A stretch of 13,913 nt of DNA from RYN-417 sp043745485 (GCA_043745485.1 JAYTSU010000036.1:1-13913); one strand, 5' to 3'. Numbered from the stretch's first letter, positions 1 to 7,854 are shown. Notes: generated by a model not told the origin, from the letters alone. A program made the numbers and translations.

Positions 1-3
1 CAT

Positions 4-62
4 GGTAGGCTCCTTTCTGTTAGATGTAATGGTCTTAACAGTTTAGGACGCCTACCTTTTTT
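4..62 (+). terminator. Intrinsic terminator at the left edge
   Basis: GGTAGGC (4-10) pairs perfectly with GCCTACC (50-56) and is followed directly by six T (57-62). The stem continues inward: TCCT (11-14) pairs with AGGA (45-48) across a one-base bulge, and CTGTTA (17-22) pairs with TAACAG (36-41), leaving a loop of about 13 bases. This is a textbook rho-independent terminator for a plus-strand gene that lies left of the window. It isolates the following transpeptidase gene from upstream transcription. Confidence 0.85.
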
Positions 63-64
63 AG

Positions 65-80
65 TGCAACTTACGTTGCA
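65..80. repeat. Short inverted repeat upstream of the transpeptidase promoter
   Basis: TGCAAC (65-70) and GTTGCA (75-80) form a perfect 6-bp inverted repeat with a 4-base loop, about 25 bases before the -35 box of the next gene. It could be a regulator binding site or a minor hairpin; nothing else supports a function. Confidence 0.3.
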
Positions 81-105
81 AAGGTGGTGAATGAGTACGT
101 TACTG

Positions 106-134
106 TTGTATTTTTATAATTTTTATGTTATAAT
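106..134 (+). promoter_or_regulatory. Leaderless-type promoter of the L,D-transpeptidase gene
   Basis: A -35-like TTGTAT (106-111) and a perfect -10 TATAAT (129-134) are separated by 17 bases. Transcription would start near 140-141, on the start codon itself (ATG ATG at 138-143), so no Shine-Dalgarno site fits in the mRNA. A second TATAAT lies at 115-120 but has no good -35 partner. Confidence 0.65.
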
Positions 135-137
135 GTA

Positions 138-1121
138 ATGATGGAATCAAGAAATCCACAGAAACTATTCATGGCCGCTGCCGTAGCAGCTGGTACACTC
201 GTAGTACCTACTTTGTACGAAGCTGCTCCTGTTGATGCTGAAGCAGCTTGCGTTTACGTTATACCTGCGAACAGTGGTCAGTATAAATTCGAACTCACGA
301 CTGGCCTCACTGTCCAGGCAGAATCAAAAGCTACAGGCATACCAGTTGATGCGTTATTTAACCGCGTCACGCTCCCCTTATCATGTGACACGCCTGGTGC
401 GGTTATCGCCGAAAATCTAGGTAGTACAACTAGCACGTCAACTACTTCGCCTTCCGAAACAACCAAGACAACACACCAAGCTACAACCATACCTAAAACA
501 GATCAGCATTGTGTGTTGAATGTTATGTCGATAAGTGAAACTGCTAATCTGCTAGGAGCACCCGGAAAAAGCGGTGCGGCGCTGTGTGCTTTAATATTCG
601 ATTTTCAGCGCGCCAACAAATTAAAAGCTGACGGCATAGTAGGAATGGCAACTGCACAAAAAATGATCAATCAGTCACCGAATGCTTGTAACATCTATGG
701 AAGTGGAGTCACGAAGTGTTTCTTGGGTGTTGAAAAAACGGGATATCTTGGTGTACTGTACACAATTGAAAACGGTAAAATTATCGACACCATGCCATCA
801 CGTTTTGGCAATCCCAATCTTCCGAAAGGCCAAGCTACCCCGGAAGGTTCATTCAAAATTAACCGCTCTATAAAAGGTCCTCGGGTCAGTTCTCTCTGTA
901 TCGGTGGCCTTGCGTGTATGAGAAACCCACTTTATTTTGCGGGCAACGAAGGTGGTATTTCGATTCATGGCACTAATAACCCACAAAGCCCTGCTGGCTC
1001 ACATGGTTGTGTCGGCATCTCTAACAGCAACTCTGAAAAAACGTATGAATATTATGACAAAGACGGTATTAGAAACGTCATAATCCTTGACTTGCAGCGC
1101 GCAACACCTGTTTCAATTTAA
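138..1121 (+). CDS. Secreted L,D-transpeptidase (YkuD fold) with peptidoglycan-binding domain
   Basis: Predicted exported enzyme that cross-links peptidoglycan stem peptides (3-3 or protein-linking bonds) through a catalytic cysteine. An N-terminal signal or anchor segment (about residues 10-28) is followed by a Cys-containing segment, a Thr/Ser linker (about 93-117), and a half that resembles PG_binding_1 (about 130-180, with the pattern F-Q-R-x-N-x-L-x-x-D-G-I-V-G). The YkuD domain fills the C-terminal third: I-H-G-T with His277, and S-H-G-C-V-G with His289 and the nucleophile Cys291. The usual Arg after Cys-Val/Ile is Gly here. Two consecutive ATG codons (138 and 141) open the gene. The promoter places the transcription start on them, so either may be used and the message is probably leaderless. 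Terminated on the left by the hairpin at 4-62. It converges with the pilin-like gene, with no clear terminator between them. Function confident from the motif; substrate not known. Confidence 0.88.
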   Translation: MMESRNPQKLFMAAAVAAGTLVVPTLYEAAPVDAEAACVYVIPANSGQYKFELTTGLTVQAESKATGIPVDALFNRVTLPLSCDTPGAVIAENLGSTTSTSTTSPSETTKTTHQATTIPKTDQHCVLNVMSISETANLLGAPGKSGAALCALIFDFQRANKLKADGIVGMATAQKMINQSPNACNIYGSGVTKCFLGVEKTGYLGVLYTIENGKIIDTMPSRFGNPNLPKGQATPEGSFKINRSIKGPRVSSLCIGGLACMRNPLYFAGNEGGISIHGTNNPQSPAGSHGCVGISNSNSEKTYEYYDKDGIRNVIILDLQRATPVSI

Positions 1122-1168
1122 GTTCTTGAATACATTACACTTCTAAAGATACGTTAAGGAGATTTAAC

Positions 1169-1474
1169 TTAGAAAGCAGCCATTGCTGCGTCGAGCTGAC
1201 TGGTATCACTATTATTGCTGGTACTTGGGTTGGTCGCATCAAGTGTCTTATCTGCCTTCGCAAGATCACTTATGGTCTTAACAGTTGAAGGCGCCGTTGC
1301 AACATCAGTCGCTTTTGCCGAACCGTCTGCAGATTGAGTGGAGTATGAGTTGGTGGTTTTATTCTGGCTGCGGTTATATACTTTGTAGCCTACTACACCA
1401 ACGAGGGAGACAACCAGCAAGACAATGACGAGCTCAATGACGGAGAAGCCTAATTGGTTAGTACGAATACGCAT
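1169..1474 (-). CDS. Minimal type IV pilin-like protein
   Basis: A 101-residue protein with a class III (prepilin) signal: a basic leader, then G9|F10-S-V-I-E14, with Glu at position 5 of the mature protein, and a hydrophobic helix to about residue 33. A prepilin peptidase would cut after Gly9 and methylate Phe10. The remaining 65 or so residues are Ser/Thr/Asn/Asp-rich with no Cys pair, too short for an ordinary pilin globular domain, so it may be a minor pilin, a pseudopilin or a surface-display stub. It starts 2 bases after the stop of the gene at 1477-2160 and has a good Shine-Dalgarno (GGAGAG, on the minus strand about 10 bases before the ATG) inside the end of that gene. The two are almost certainly co-transcribed. 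Confidence 0.78.
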   Translation of the reverse strand: MRIRTNQLGFSVIELVIVLLVVSLVGVVGYKVYNRSQNKTTNSYSTQSADGSAKATDVATAPSTVKTISDLAKADKTLDATNPSTSNNSDTSQLDAAMAAF

Positions 1475-1476
1475 GA

Positions 1477-2160
1477 TTAGTTACTCTCCGTAGTGTTATC
1501 GGTTGATGTTTCGGTGCTTTGTACTGATTTTACGCCTTTTATGAGGTTTTTTACGGCTATTTTATATTCTTTCAAAGCTGCAATTTCGCTCTTTAAAGCT
1601 TCCTTAAAGCTTGAGGCTACGCCTTTTGGATTGGTACCATCACATTTGAATGTTACGCTCGTTGTCTTAATACTGTCCACTGCCTCCTGTGCCAATGCTT
1701 GCTTTGCGCTCACGTCTTCTACAAGTGCATCGTAGTTAGCGAGTGTTCTACCCTTAGTTGCATAAAATTCTTCAGTTTTGTTTGCGATTCCCGTAAAGAG
1801 ATTGAGCTGTTTCTGGCCGCGATCACTTATACGGCTGAGTATGTTATTGATAACGGTTTCATGCTTTTGGCAAGACTTTAGTTTGACGTTTTTAGAGTGG
1901 CTCTTCTTTTCGGACGTACTTTTCTCAGATCCTGATTTTTCCGTTTCTGTACTGTCGTTTGAAGCTGTAGCCGTATGATCTTCAGGTGTGGTTTCTGTCT
2001 CGCTATGCTGTTCGGGTGTGCTTGTATTACTAGAGCCGCTGGTATTAGTAGTTTCGGTGCTATCTGAACCTCGTGCGCCAACACTCAGAGCTGGCCCAAC
2101 GGTCATAAGTAGAGCCATTAGACTTATTGTTCCAATGCTTAGTCTTTTTAAAATATTCAT
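1477..2160 (-). CDS. Secreted Ser/Thr-rich protein with C-terminal helical domain
   Basis: 227 residues, family not recognised. Visible parts: a signal peptide (about 1-29), a low-complexity Ser/Thr/Glu linker (about 31-90) that could be a cell-wall spacer, a predicted helical region (about 97-212) rich in Lys, Ala and Glu, and a short Thr/Asn tail. Two cysteines, Cys97 and Cys173, flank the central helices and may form a disulfide. There is no enzymatic motif. The start is supported by AAAGGA 6-7 bases before the ATG on the minus strand. It is the first gene of a two-gene unit with the pilin-like gene that begins 2 bases downstream, which suggests a structural or accessory role at the same surface appendage. 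That role is inference from position only. Confidence 0.75.
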   Translation of the reverse strand: MNILKRLSIGTISLMALLMTVGPALSVGARGSDSTETTNTSGSSNTSTPEQHSETETTPEDHTATASNDSTETEKSGSEKSTSEKKSHSKNVKLKSCQKHETVINNILSRISDRGQKQLNLFTGIANKTEEFYATKGRTLANYDALVEDVSAKQALAQEAVDSIKTTSVTFKCDGTNPKGVASSFKEALKSEIAALKEYKIAVKNLIKGVKSVQSTETSTDNTTESN

Positions 2161-2187
2161 TTTTATCCTTTATTTTACTAATAACAG

Positions 2188-2214
2188 ATTATGCTTATCA
2201 GAACTACAAGTCAA
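2188..2214 (-). promoter_or_regulatory. Candidate promoter of the helical protein/pilin pair
   Basis: Read on the minus strand, TTGACT (2214-2209) and CATAAT (2193-2188) are good -35 and -10 matches, with a short 15-base spacer. A competing arrangement uses TAAAAT about 11 bases before the ATG with a CTGATA -35 at 18 bases. Either would drive 2160-1169. Confidence 0.4.
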
Positions 2215-2277
2215 GGTATGTATCATGGCTATGGAATATGGAACTACTTCATATCAACATTACAGACTCTTTAGTTC

Positions 2278-5200
2278 TCACTCAGCAAAACTGACCTTAA
2301 CTAAACTCAGAGAATCAATATTCAGGTTCTCTCCCCCAGTATTGAGTGGGATTTGTGGTCGTAATTCGGTATTGCCAGCGTTTTTAGCATTAAAGTATGT
2401 TTTTATTTGCCTCCAATAACAGTCGGCGGTAAAGCTCGTATAGGCATTTTCGGCGTTCCATAAGCTCAAAAGATTAAGGTTGCCGTATACAGCAGTACAT
2501 GATGGCGACTTAACCCAACCCGTAAGCCTGTAAGTCGCCCCTACTTCAGGCACCATACTCACACTCTGATATACCGAACCACCGTATGGAGTTGAACTAT
2601 ATTGTGCGTAATTAGTCCCAGATTGTGCCTGTGTGCCATCTGTTTTTATCGAATAAAAAGTTTGACCACCAGTTGGTTGTGTAAGCTGCCAACCCAGACC
2701 ACCTTGTTCAAAGCTGTTATCTTTTAATAGCTCGGCAGATGTGACAGTTTCCGTAGCGTAGTTCCGCACTTCAATACTAGATGTTTGGTCATTCCATGGG
2801 TCAGTTGAACTACCATCCCAGTTACCAGTAAGCACCTTAGTTGCTCCACTAAAGCCACTGTTTTGGTATAGTATTACCCTACAGCCCGTCGCTACCTTAA
2901 CTGAACTGATAGCATTATCTCCCAGACCTAATTGCGTTACGTCGTATTTTCCGTTACTAAACGACTTGTGCTTTCCACCATATAAGCTGCTGTTATAGAT
3001 CGTTACACCCGAACCTGCACAGTTAATTGGTGTAGTGCTGGTAATGGTTGTAGACTCCATTACTTCAACGCCTGATGTAATGTCGTTCCACGGATCACTA
3101 GCACTACCCGCCCAGTCCTTGGTGAGTGTTTGTGTTGCACCGCTAAAGGCACCGTTTTGATATAAGGTAACTTTACAACCAGACGGAACTTGCATAGAAC
3201 TGAGTTGGTCATTGCCAATCGTTAGCAGAGTATAGTCGTACCTGCCTACCGTAAGAGTCTGGCTTGTACCCGTATAGTTACTGTCTTTGTAAAGGGTTAT
3301 CCCTGTACATTTGCTATATGCTGAAGTTGTAGCACTGGCATTAGCCGATGGTGAACTGCTGTTACCGGCTGCATCACGCGCTACCACGTAATACGTGTAA
3401 CTAGTACTAGCTAATAAGCCGGTGCTGCTGTAGCTAAGACCTGAAGCAGCAGCTATTTTAAGCGGTGTAGCCGTGCCAGTACCACGGTAGATATCATAGC
3501 CTGTAACACCCGTATTGTCAGTGCTCGCACTCCACGTTAGATTTATTTGCGATGAAGACACCGCTTTAGCAGCTAGATTTGTCGGTACGGTTGGCGCCTG
3601 CGTATCGAGAGCAGCGGGCGTAGCCACACTGTAAAGTGCTGACCAGTCTGATGTGTTACCTGCAGCATCAAATGCTGCAATTTGGTAATAGTAGCTGGTA
3701 GACGGTTGTACAGTAGTATCCGAATACGTTAGTCCAGTACCGAGCTTTGCAATTATTAGACCGTTACGGGCAAGATTGTAACCCGTGACACCAGTGTCAT
3801 CGGTACTTGCGTTCCAGGAGACATTTATTTGGTTAGTTGCTACAGCAGTTGCTTTTAAGCCAGTTGGAACAGCCGGGGCAGTAGTGTCAGTAAGCGTAGG
3901 GGATGTTATAGGTTGGGTAGAAGGACTGATTGTTGCCGATGCCACATACTGCTGGGTATCTGATACACCAAAAGCACCGTTTACGTCTACGACCAAATCA
4001 GTTGTGTTATTTGCATAAATACATATTTTGCCGCTAGTCAACTGAGCAATGACAAGATTTGACACCGTACTTCCGGCTTTATAATTTACTGTCGACGTGC
4101 CAGGAGCGTTTGATCCACACGGGAACACCGTCACATAACCGTCCGCATCAGGATTAATCACCGTCACATTCAATACAGTTGCAAGGGCATCGTTCGCCAC
4201 TTTGGCGCGGCCTGCAACTTGCAGAGACGTAATCGAACCTGCTCCAACACGTCCGATACCGTTATACTGGCCATCTATGGTTGCAGCGCCGCCTCGAGTT
4301 TCTAATAATCTTGCTGGGGCAACACTGGCATATGAAGTAATAGTATTAAAAGCACCATTTATATCAACCACCAAGTCAATTGCATTATTGGTATAAATAC
4401 ACACCGTTCCATTACCTACCTTAGAAATTACAGCGTTAGAGATGACACTTCCGGCCGTATAATTAATGGTCGAAGTCCCAGGCACCCCAATGTCACAAGG
4501 GTATAGAACCATATAACCATTGGCTTGCGGGTTAATTGCCGTTATGTTCAAAGAAACAGATGAGGCATCACTCGGTATACCCACGCGTCCGTTGACTTGC
4601 AGTTGGGTTACTGACCCGGCTGCTAATCTGCCAATTCCATTATATTGCCCATCGGCCGTACTGGCTCCTGCCCTGGTTTCTAATATCCTAGCTGGGGTAA
4701 TATTTGTATAGGCGGCTCCGGAACCATTGGGAAAGGCACCGTTAACGTCCACCACTACATCTACTGCGTTATTGGTATATATACAGGCGTTGCCACCTCC
4801 CAGTTTGGTTATAACAGCGTTAGCTACGGTGATACCGGTATTAAAATTAATATTTGATGTACCCGGCAAGCCAATACCACATGGGTAAACTGTCATGTAA
4901 CCACCAGCTTGCGGGTTGATAACTGTTACATTCAATGCAGCAGCTAAAGCATCACCAGGTATACCGGCTCTACCGGCAATTTGCACTTGGGTTATCGATC
5001 CTGCAGCCAGTCGTCCAATACCGTTATACAGGCCATCTATGGTACTTGCACCGGCTCTCGATTCTAAAAGTCGTGCAGGCGATACAGATACAAATGTCGT
5101 ACCTGAAGTTACAGGATTTGATGTGTAAATAGTATTAAAATACAGACTTGAGTTTCTGAGTAAAGCAGCCTGGTTTACATTTAGTGGAGCCCCGTAACCA

Positions 5201-6645
5201 GGATATGGATTAGTGCCACAAGCATCCATTATCGTATGGTCGCAAATATGAACTAGCCCAAAGCCATGACCGGCTTCGTGCGCTGCCAGTAAGTGTCGTG
5301 CCTCTGGCCAGCATGTTGTTGACGAATAGCTGGCAAAACCGTAATCAGCAACTGATACATTATCGGTCGTATAGACTGGACCTCCCCAGCCTCTACAGGT
5401 ATTGTCAGCGCCCCATGAATAAAGCGCAACAGTATTTAAGCCAGCTTGAGAGAATTCCTTTGTGAGCCATCTATGTGTAGATAAAGATTCTGAAGCGGCA
5501 GGATCAGTACCGCAAACTGGGCCAGACTCACAAACTTTATATGCAGCTGATGTTTTGCTGCCACGCACAATGTCTATGCCGCTGGTTATAAAACTCTTGC
5601 CGGTTTGGGATAAATAATAATTAGGGAGCGTGCTGGCAATATCATTCAGTTTAGTTTGGGCATCTGCTGGCACTGCTTGCTCTGCGCCTACTACATATAT
5701 AAATCGTACCCTGTGGTTAGCATCGGCATAAACCAGTCCTGAGCCATCTTTCTTCTTTATAAATGTTTTTGGAATTTTAACAACGGGTAGGTTGGGTGTG
5801 ACTCGCACTTTTATTTTTTTGCCATCGGTTGCTTTATAAAGTAGGTTTCCTTTCTTTACATATGTTTTTAGTTTTTTAGCTTCGTCACCAGTTATTCTTA
5901 CTGAATGGATACCGTTGTCTTTATCGGTATTGGTAATCGGAAGCGTTGGCACTGATTCGGTAACACTTTCTGCCGCTTCGGGCAATTTTATAGTGTCGAG
6001 TTGGACATCGTCTGGCAAGTAGTCATCCTTGGCTTTAGCGCATTCCTGGGTGATATAGCTTGCAATAGCGTCAAACTCAGCAGATTTTTCATTGTCAAAT
6101 AAGGTAACTCGTCTTTCGCCAGTACTTGTTACTAAGCTCAGGCTCGCTGTCTCGCCAGCCGCTGGAGCAATACCCTTTGGCAATGTCCTTATTAAAAGGT
6201 TATCAAACCCAAGCGCACGTACTTTATCAAAAAGAGTACTCACTTCGAGGTCACTTAAGTGGCGCTGTTTCAAAAGTGCCAGCGGACTGACGGCAGGATT
6301 TGCATGCGCTGACATGTGATCAGAACAAAGCATTAAACCGTCACCATACAATGTCATGACAGGTGGTGAACCGATAGGAAAATCATTCTCCTTAATGCCA
6401 TGAGTCATAGGCACGTCATAGTGAGCTACTAGTTCATCCGCGCCCGTTAAAATGTCACCGTATGGGCTTTCGGCAAAGTTTTTAAGTACAAATAAGGACC
6501 CAATTGAAGCGAAAATCAGTATGAAAACTAGGCCCTTTCTTGTTTGTCCATTTCGAGTAAACAGACCATCTTGCCCTTTGTGTTTTGCATTTTTTGATAC
6601 ATTGACGTCACCTACTACAGCAGTATTGCCTTCTTCTAGGTTCAT
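2278..6645 (-). CDS. Giant membrane-anchored metzincin-like metalloprotease with adhesion modules
   Basis: About 1455 residues, probably a cell-surface zinc endopeptidase. Order, from the start at 6645: membrane segment (39-54); a region with the pattern L-Y-G-D-G (about 70-200) like a domain of actinobacterial exported proteins; a protease domain with H456-E-x-x-H460-x-x-G-x-x-H466 and a Met-turn I-M473-D; three PARLLE-type repeats (about 515-890); two fibronectin III domains (about 920-1105); two beta/gamma-crystallin domains (about 1112-1195 and 1208-1293) carrying N-D-Q-L-S-S and D-N-A-I-S-S calcium-site motifs; and a jelly-roll, carbohydrate-binding-like C-terminus (about 1305-1455). The start at 6645 is chosen for GAGGG 7-8 bases upstream. 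An ATG at 6690, 12 bases after a -10 box, would add 15 residues. It is divergent from the LPNTG gene. Target unknown; attachment to and proteolysis of a partner cell or matrix is inferred. Confidence 0.85.
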   Translation of the reverse strand: MNLEEGNTAVVGDVNVSKNAKHKGQDGLFTRNGQTRKGLVFILIFASIGSLFVLKNFAESPYGDILTGADELVAHYDVPMTHGIKENDFPIGSPPVMTLYGDGLMLCSDHMSAHANPAVSPLALLKQRHLSDLEVSTLFDKVRALGFDNLLIRTLPKGIAPAAGETASLSLVTSTGERRVTLFDNEKSAEFDAIASYITQECAKAKDDYLPDDVQLDTIKLPEAAESVTESVPTLPITNTDKDNGIHSVRITGDEAKKLKTYVKKGNLLYKATDGKKIKVRVTPNLPVVKIPKTFIKKKDGSGLVYADANHRVRFIYVVGAEQAVPADAQTKLNDIASTLPNYYLSQTGKSFITSGIDIVRGSKTSAAYKVCESGPVCGTDPAASESLSTHRWLTKEFSQAGLNTVALYSWGADNTCRGWGGPVYTTDNVSVADYGFASYSSTTCWPEARHLLAAHEAGHGFGLVHICDHTIMDACGTNPYPGYGAPLNVNQAALLRNSSLYFNTIYTSNPVTSGTTFVSVSPARLLESRAGASTIDGLYNGIGRLAAGSITQVQIAGRAGIPGDALAAALNVTVINPQAGGYMTVYPCGIGLPGTSNINFNTGITVANAVITKLGGGNACIYTNNAVDVVVDVNGAFPNGSGAAYTNITPARILETRAGASTADGQYNGIGRLAAGSVTQLQVNGRVGIPSDASSVSLNITAINPQANGYMVLYPCDIGVPGTSTINYTAGSVISNAVISKVGNGTVCIYTNNAIDLVVDINGAFNTITSYASVAPARLLETRGGAATIDGQYNGIGRVGAGSITSLQVAGRAKVANDALATVLNVTVINPDADGYVTVFPCGSNAPGTSTVNYKAGSTVSNLVIAQLTSGKICIYANNTTDLVVDVNGAFGVSDTQQYVASATISPSTQPITSPTLTDTTAPAVPTGLKATAVATNQINVSWNASTDDTGVTGYNLARNGLIIAKLGTGLTYSDTTVQPSTSYYYQIAAFDAAGNTSDWSALYSVATPAALDTQAPTVPTNLAAKAVSSSQINLTWSASTDNTGVTGYDIYRGTGTATPLKIAAASGLSYSSTGLLASTSYTYYVVARDAAGNSSSPSANASATTSAYSKCTGITLYKDSNYTGTSQTLTVGRYDYTLLTIGNDQLSSMQVPSGCKVTLYQNGAFSGATQTLTKDWAGSASDPWNDITSGVEVMESTTITSTTPINCAGSGVTIYNSSLYGGKHKSFSNGKYDVTQLGLGDNAISSVKVATGCRVILYQNSGFSGATKVLTGNWDGSSTDPWNDQTSSIEVRNYATETVTSAELLKDNSFEQGGLGWQLTQPTGGQTFYSIKTDGTQAQSGTNYAQYSSTPYGGSVYQSVSMVPEVGATYRLTGWVKSPSCTAVYGNLNLLSLWNAENAYTSFTADCYWRQIKTYFNAKNAGNTELRPQIPLNTGGENLNIDSLSLVKVSFAE
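3970..5095 (-). repeat. Three tandem ~380-bp coding repeats (PARLLE modules)
   Basis: Three imperfect in-frame copies inside the protease gene, approximately 4735-5095, 4349-4712 and 3970-4336, with a period of about 377-384 bases. Each protein copy (about 115-125 residues) begins with P-A-R-(L/I)-L-E-(S/T)-R. It continues with an N-G-I-G-R, a G-R, an N-(V/I)-T and a Pro-Cys before a P-G-T-S, and ends V-V-D-(V/I)-N-G-A-F. This module recurs in secreted actinobacterial proteins, to my knowledge with no established function. The two conserved Cys per copy may pair. Confidence 0.8.
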
Positions 6646-6702
6646 CCGATTTCCCTCTTGCTGAAAGCCCGATTTATGTATACGAAACATAGCGCTTTCA
6701 TT

Positions 6703-6708
6703 ATTTTA
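6703..6708 (-). promoter_or_regulatory. -10 box of the metalloprotease gene
   Basis: TAAAAT on the minus strand (6708-6703) lies 12 bases before an ATG at 6690 and 57 bases before the Shine-Dalgarno-supported ATG at 6645. No convincing -35 is visible at 16-18 bases. The 180 bases between 6690 and 6870 hold this and the divergent promoter. Confidence 0.4.
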
Positions 6709-6833
6709 CTTACGTAACTTATTGAGATTAGTAATATCACACTTATGCTTAAGATGTAAATAGTTTCAGAGCTATTTTTAAGAGCCAATACAATACGGCC
6801 TTCTACTTTTTACCTCATTTCAAGACTAAATAT

Positions 6834-6862
6834 TTGATTTTTTATGAAGCTTATGCTATATA
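6834..6862 (+). promoter_or_regulatory. Leaderless-type promoter of the LPNTG surface protein
   Basis: TTGATT (6834-6839), a 17-base spacer and an extended -10, TG-c-TATATA (6854-6862). The predicted transcription start falls at 6869-6870, on the ATG at 6870. This argues against an upstream TTG start at 6834, which would lie in the -35 box. Confidence 0.65.
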
Positions 6863-6869
6863 TTGGCTT

Positions 6870-7454
6870 ATGAATGATTCTAAAGATAGTTCTCCACAAA
6901 AAGATATATCAAATATTCGTAAAGCAGCTATAGGCCTAGGTATAGCTGCTGCTGGTTTATTAGGTGCTGGACAAGCGCATGCTGATGCGCCTCCCACGAC
7001 GCCAATAGTAGCCGAAGCAACTGTAGGTGCGAGTGATGTACAAAATGCAAGTGATCAAGACATAATGGTAGCCACAGACACCCCACCTGTGCCTTCTTCG
7101 CCTGTTTCTGAAGTGCCCCAAGTAGTAGGCGATACGCTGAACCCAGGCTCCGGACCAGTCGCTGTGGGCGATGGCAGTGAACCAACAGTTCCAACTACAG
7201 TTACTCAAGTTGGCGAACCGGTTGGGGATTTGGTTAATCCAGATGGCACACTGACAGCTATTACCGATCCTACTAGTGAGCAACCTACTTCGACTACAAT
7301 TGCACCTAATGAATTTGTTACTCCCGACCTAAGTACACAACTACCAAATACAGGCGGTTCTCCGTTTACGGGCGAAGAGCTATTAATTGGTGGGGCCGCT
7401 GTTATTGCAGGCGCAGCCGCTAAAGCAGCATCTGGTCGCAAAGAAGTTTTGTAA
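6870..7454 (+). CDS. LPNTG (sortase-type) cell-wall-anchored surface protein
   Basis: 194 residues. A signal peptide (about 17-38, ending A-H-A|D) leads a low-complexity Pro/Thr/Val/Gly region (40-155) with no recognisable enzyme domain. The C-terminus has the cell-wall sorting layout: L158-P-N-T-G162, a Gly/Ala-rich hydrophobic stretch (about 170-187) and a short basic tail ending G-R-K-E-V-L. Sortase would cut between Thr161 and Gly162 and join the protein to the wall. The ATG at 6870 is chosen over a TTG at 6834 because the promoter overlaps the latter and the signal peptide starts cleanly from 6870. No sortase gene is in the window. It is divergent from the metalloprotease and convergent with the small gene at 7476-7829. 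Probably a stalk or shield protein; its exact role is unknown. Confidence 0.82.
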   Translation: MNDSKDSSPQKDISNIRKAAIGLGIAAAGLLGAGQAHADAPPTTPIVAEATVGASDVQNASDQDIMVATDTPPVPSSPVSEVPQVVGDTLNPGSGPVAVGDGSEPTVPTTVTQVGEPVGDLVNPDGTLTAITDPTSEQPTSTTIAPNEFVTPDLSTQLPNTGGSPFTGEELLIGGAAVIAGAAAKAASGRKEVL

Positions 7455-7475
7455 AACAAAAAGTTTAAACTAATT

Positions 7476-7829
7476 TTACTTCTTAAAACGGCTAACTAAC
7501 AGACCGGCACCAGCTGCCGAAGTTATGGCGACTGTACCTATCACTACAATTTTACCTTTTTGCCTCGAAACAACATCCATACTGTGCTGTTTTAAGACTT
7601 CTAATTTTTTCGGCAAGATTGCCTCGTGCGTAACGATTCTTTGCGTGTAGTTATCGGTAAATAGTACTTGGGTCAAATAAGCATCATTGTCATCTTCAAT
7701 ATCCCAAGGCCGAATTGCATTAAAACTTACAGGCGCACCGCTTACCGCGTCAACCGCGTGTATATCAAGCGTATCCTTGGTTATCTCGTGGCTTGCGGTA
7801 CGATACTCTTCTATGTCGTTTTGTTCCAT
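7476..7829 (-). CDS. Small tail-anchored membrane protein, function unknown
   Basis: 117 residues, family not recognised. The first 90 or so residues are acidic and soluble-looking, with a beta-rich feel (I-T-K-D-T-L-D-I-H-A-V-D). They end in a single hydrophobic segment (about 93-112) followed by R-F-K-K, so the protein is probably tail-anchored with the N-terminal domain in the cytoplasm, unless it is exported by another route. No signal peptide. A -10-like TAAAAT on the minus strand (7847-7842) lies 12 bases before the ATG, and no Shine-Dalgarno is visible. It ends 21 bases from the LPNTG gene, tail to tail, with an AT-rich palindrome between them (AGTTTAAACT, 7462-7471). Confidence 0.65.
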   Translation of the reverse strand: MEQNDIEEYRTASHEITKDTLDIHAVDAVSGAPVSFNAIRPWDIEDDNDAYLTQVLFTDNYTQRIVTHEAILPKKLEVLKQHSMDVVSRQKGKIVVIGTVAITSAAGAGLLVSRFKK

Positions 7830-7841
7830 TGTAAGAATCTT

Positions 7842-7847
7842 ATTTTA
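7842..7847 (-). promoter_or_regulatory. -10 box of the tail-anchored protein gene
   Basis: TAAAAT on the minus strand, 12 bases before the ATG at 7829, predicts an mRNA leader of only 5-6 bases. No clear -35 is present; the palindromes at 7855-7886 sit where one would be expected. Confidence 0.4.
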
Positions 7848-7854
7848 CACCAAG

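Noticed and set aside
2240..2276. GAACTA/TAGTTC inverted repeat after the protease gene as a terminator
   Set aside because: Only 6 bp with a 25-base loop and no T run on the minus strand.
1988..2419. Plus-strand 143-codon ORF
   Set aside because: It is antisense to the start of the helical protein gene and the end of the protease gene; the sequence is hydrophobic shadow coding with no start signal.
6834..6869. Upstream TTG start extending the LPNTG protein by 12 residues
   Set aside because: This codon lies in the -35 box of a well-formed promoter whose transcription start is at 6869-6870, and the signal peptide is complete without the extension.
7205..7459. Minus-strand 84-codon ORF over the LPNTG gene
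   Set aside because: Complement of a Pro/Thr/Gly-rich coding region, which often leaves open shadow frames; no promoter or Shine-Dalgarno.
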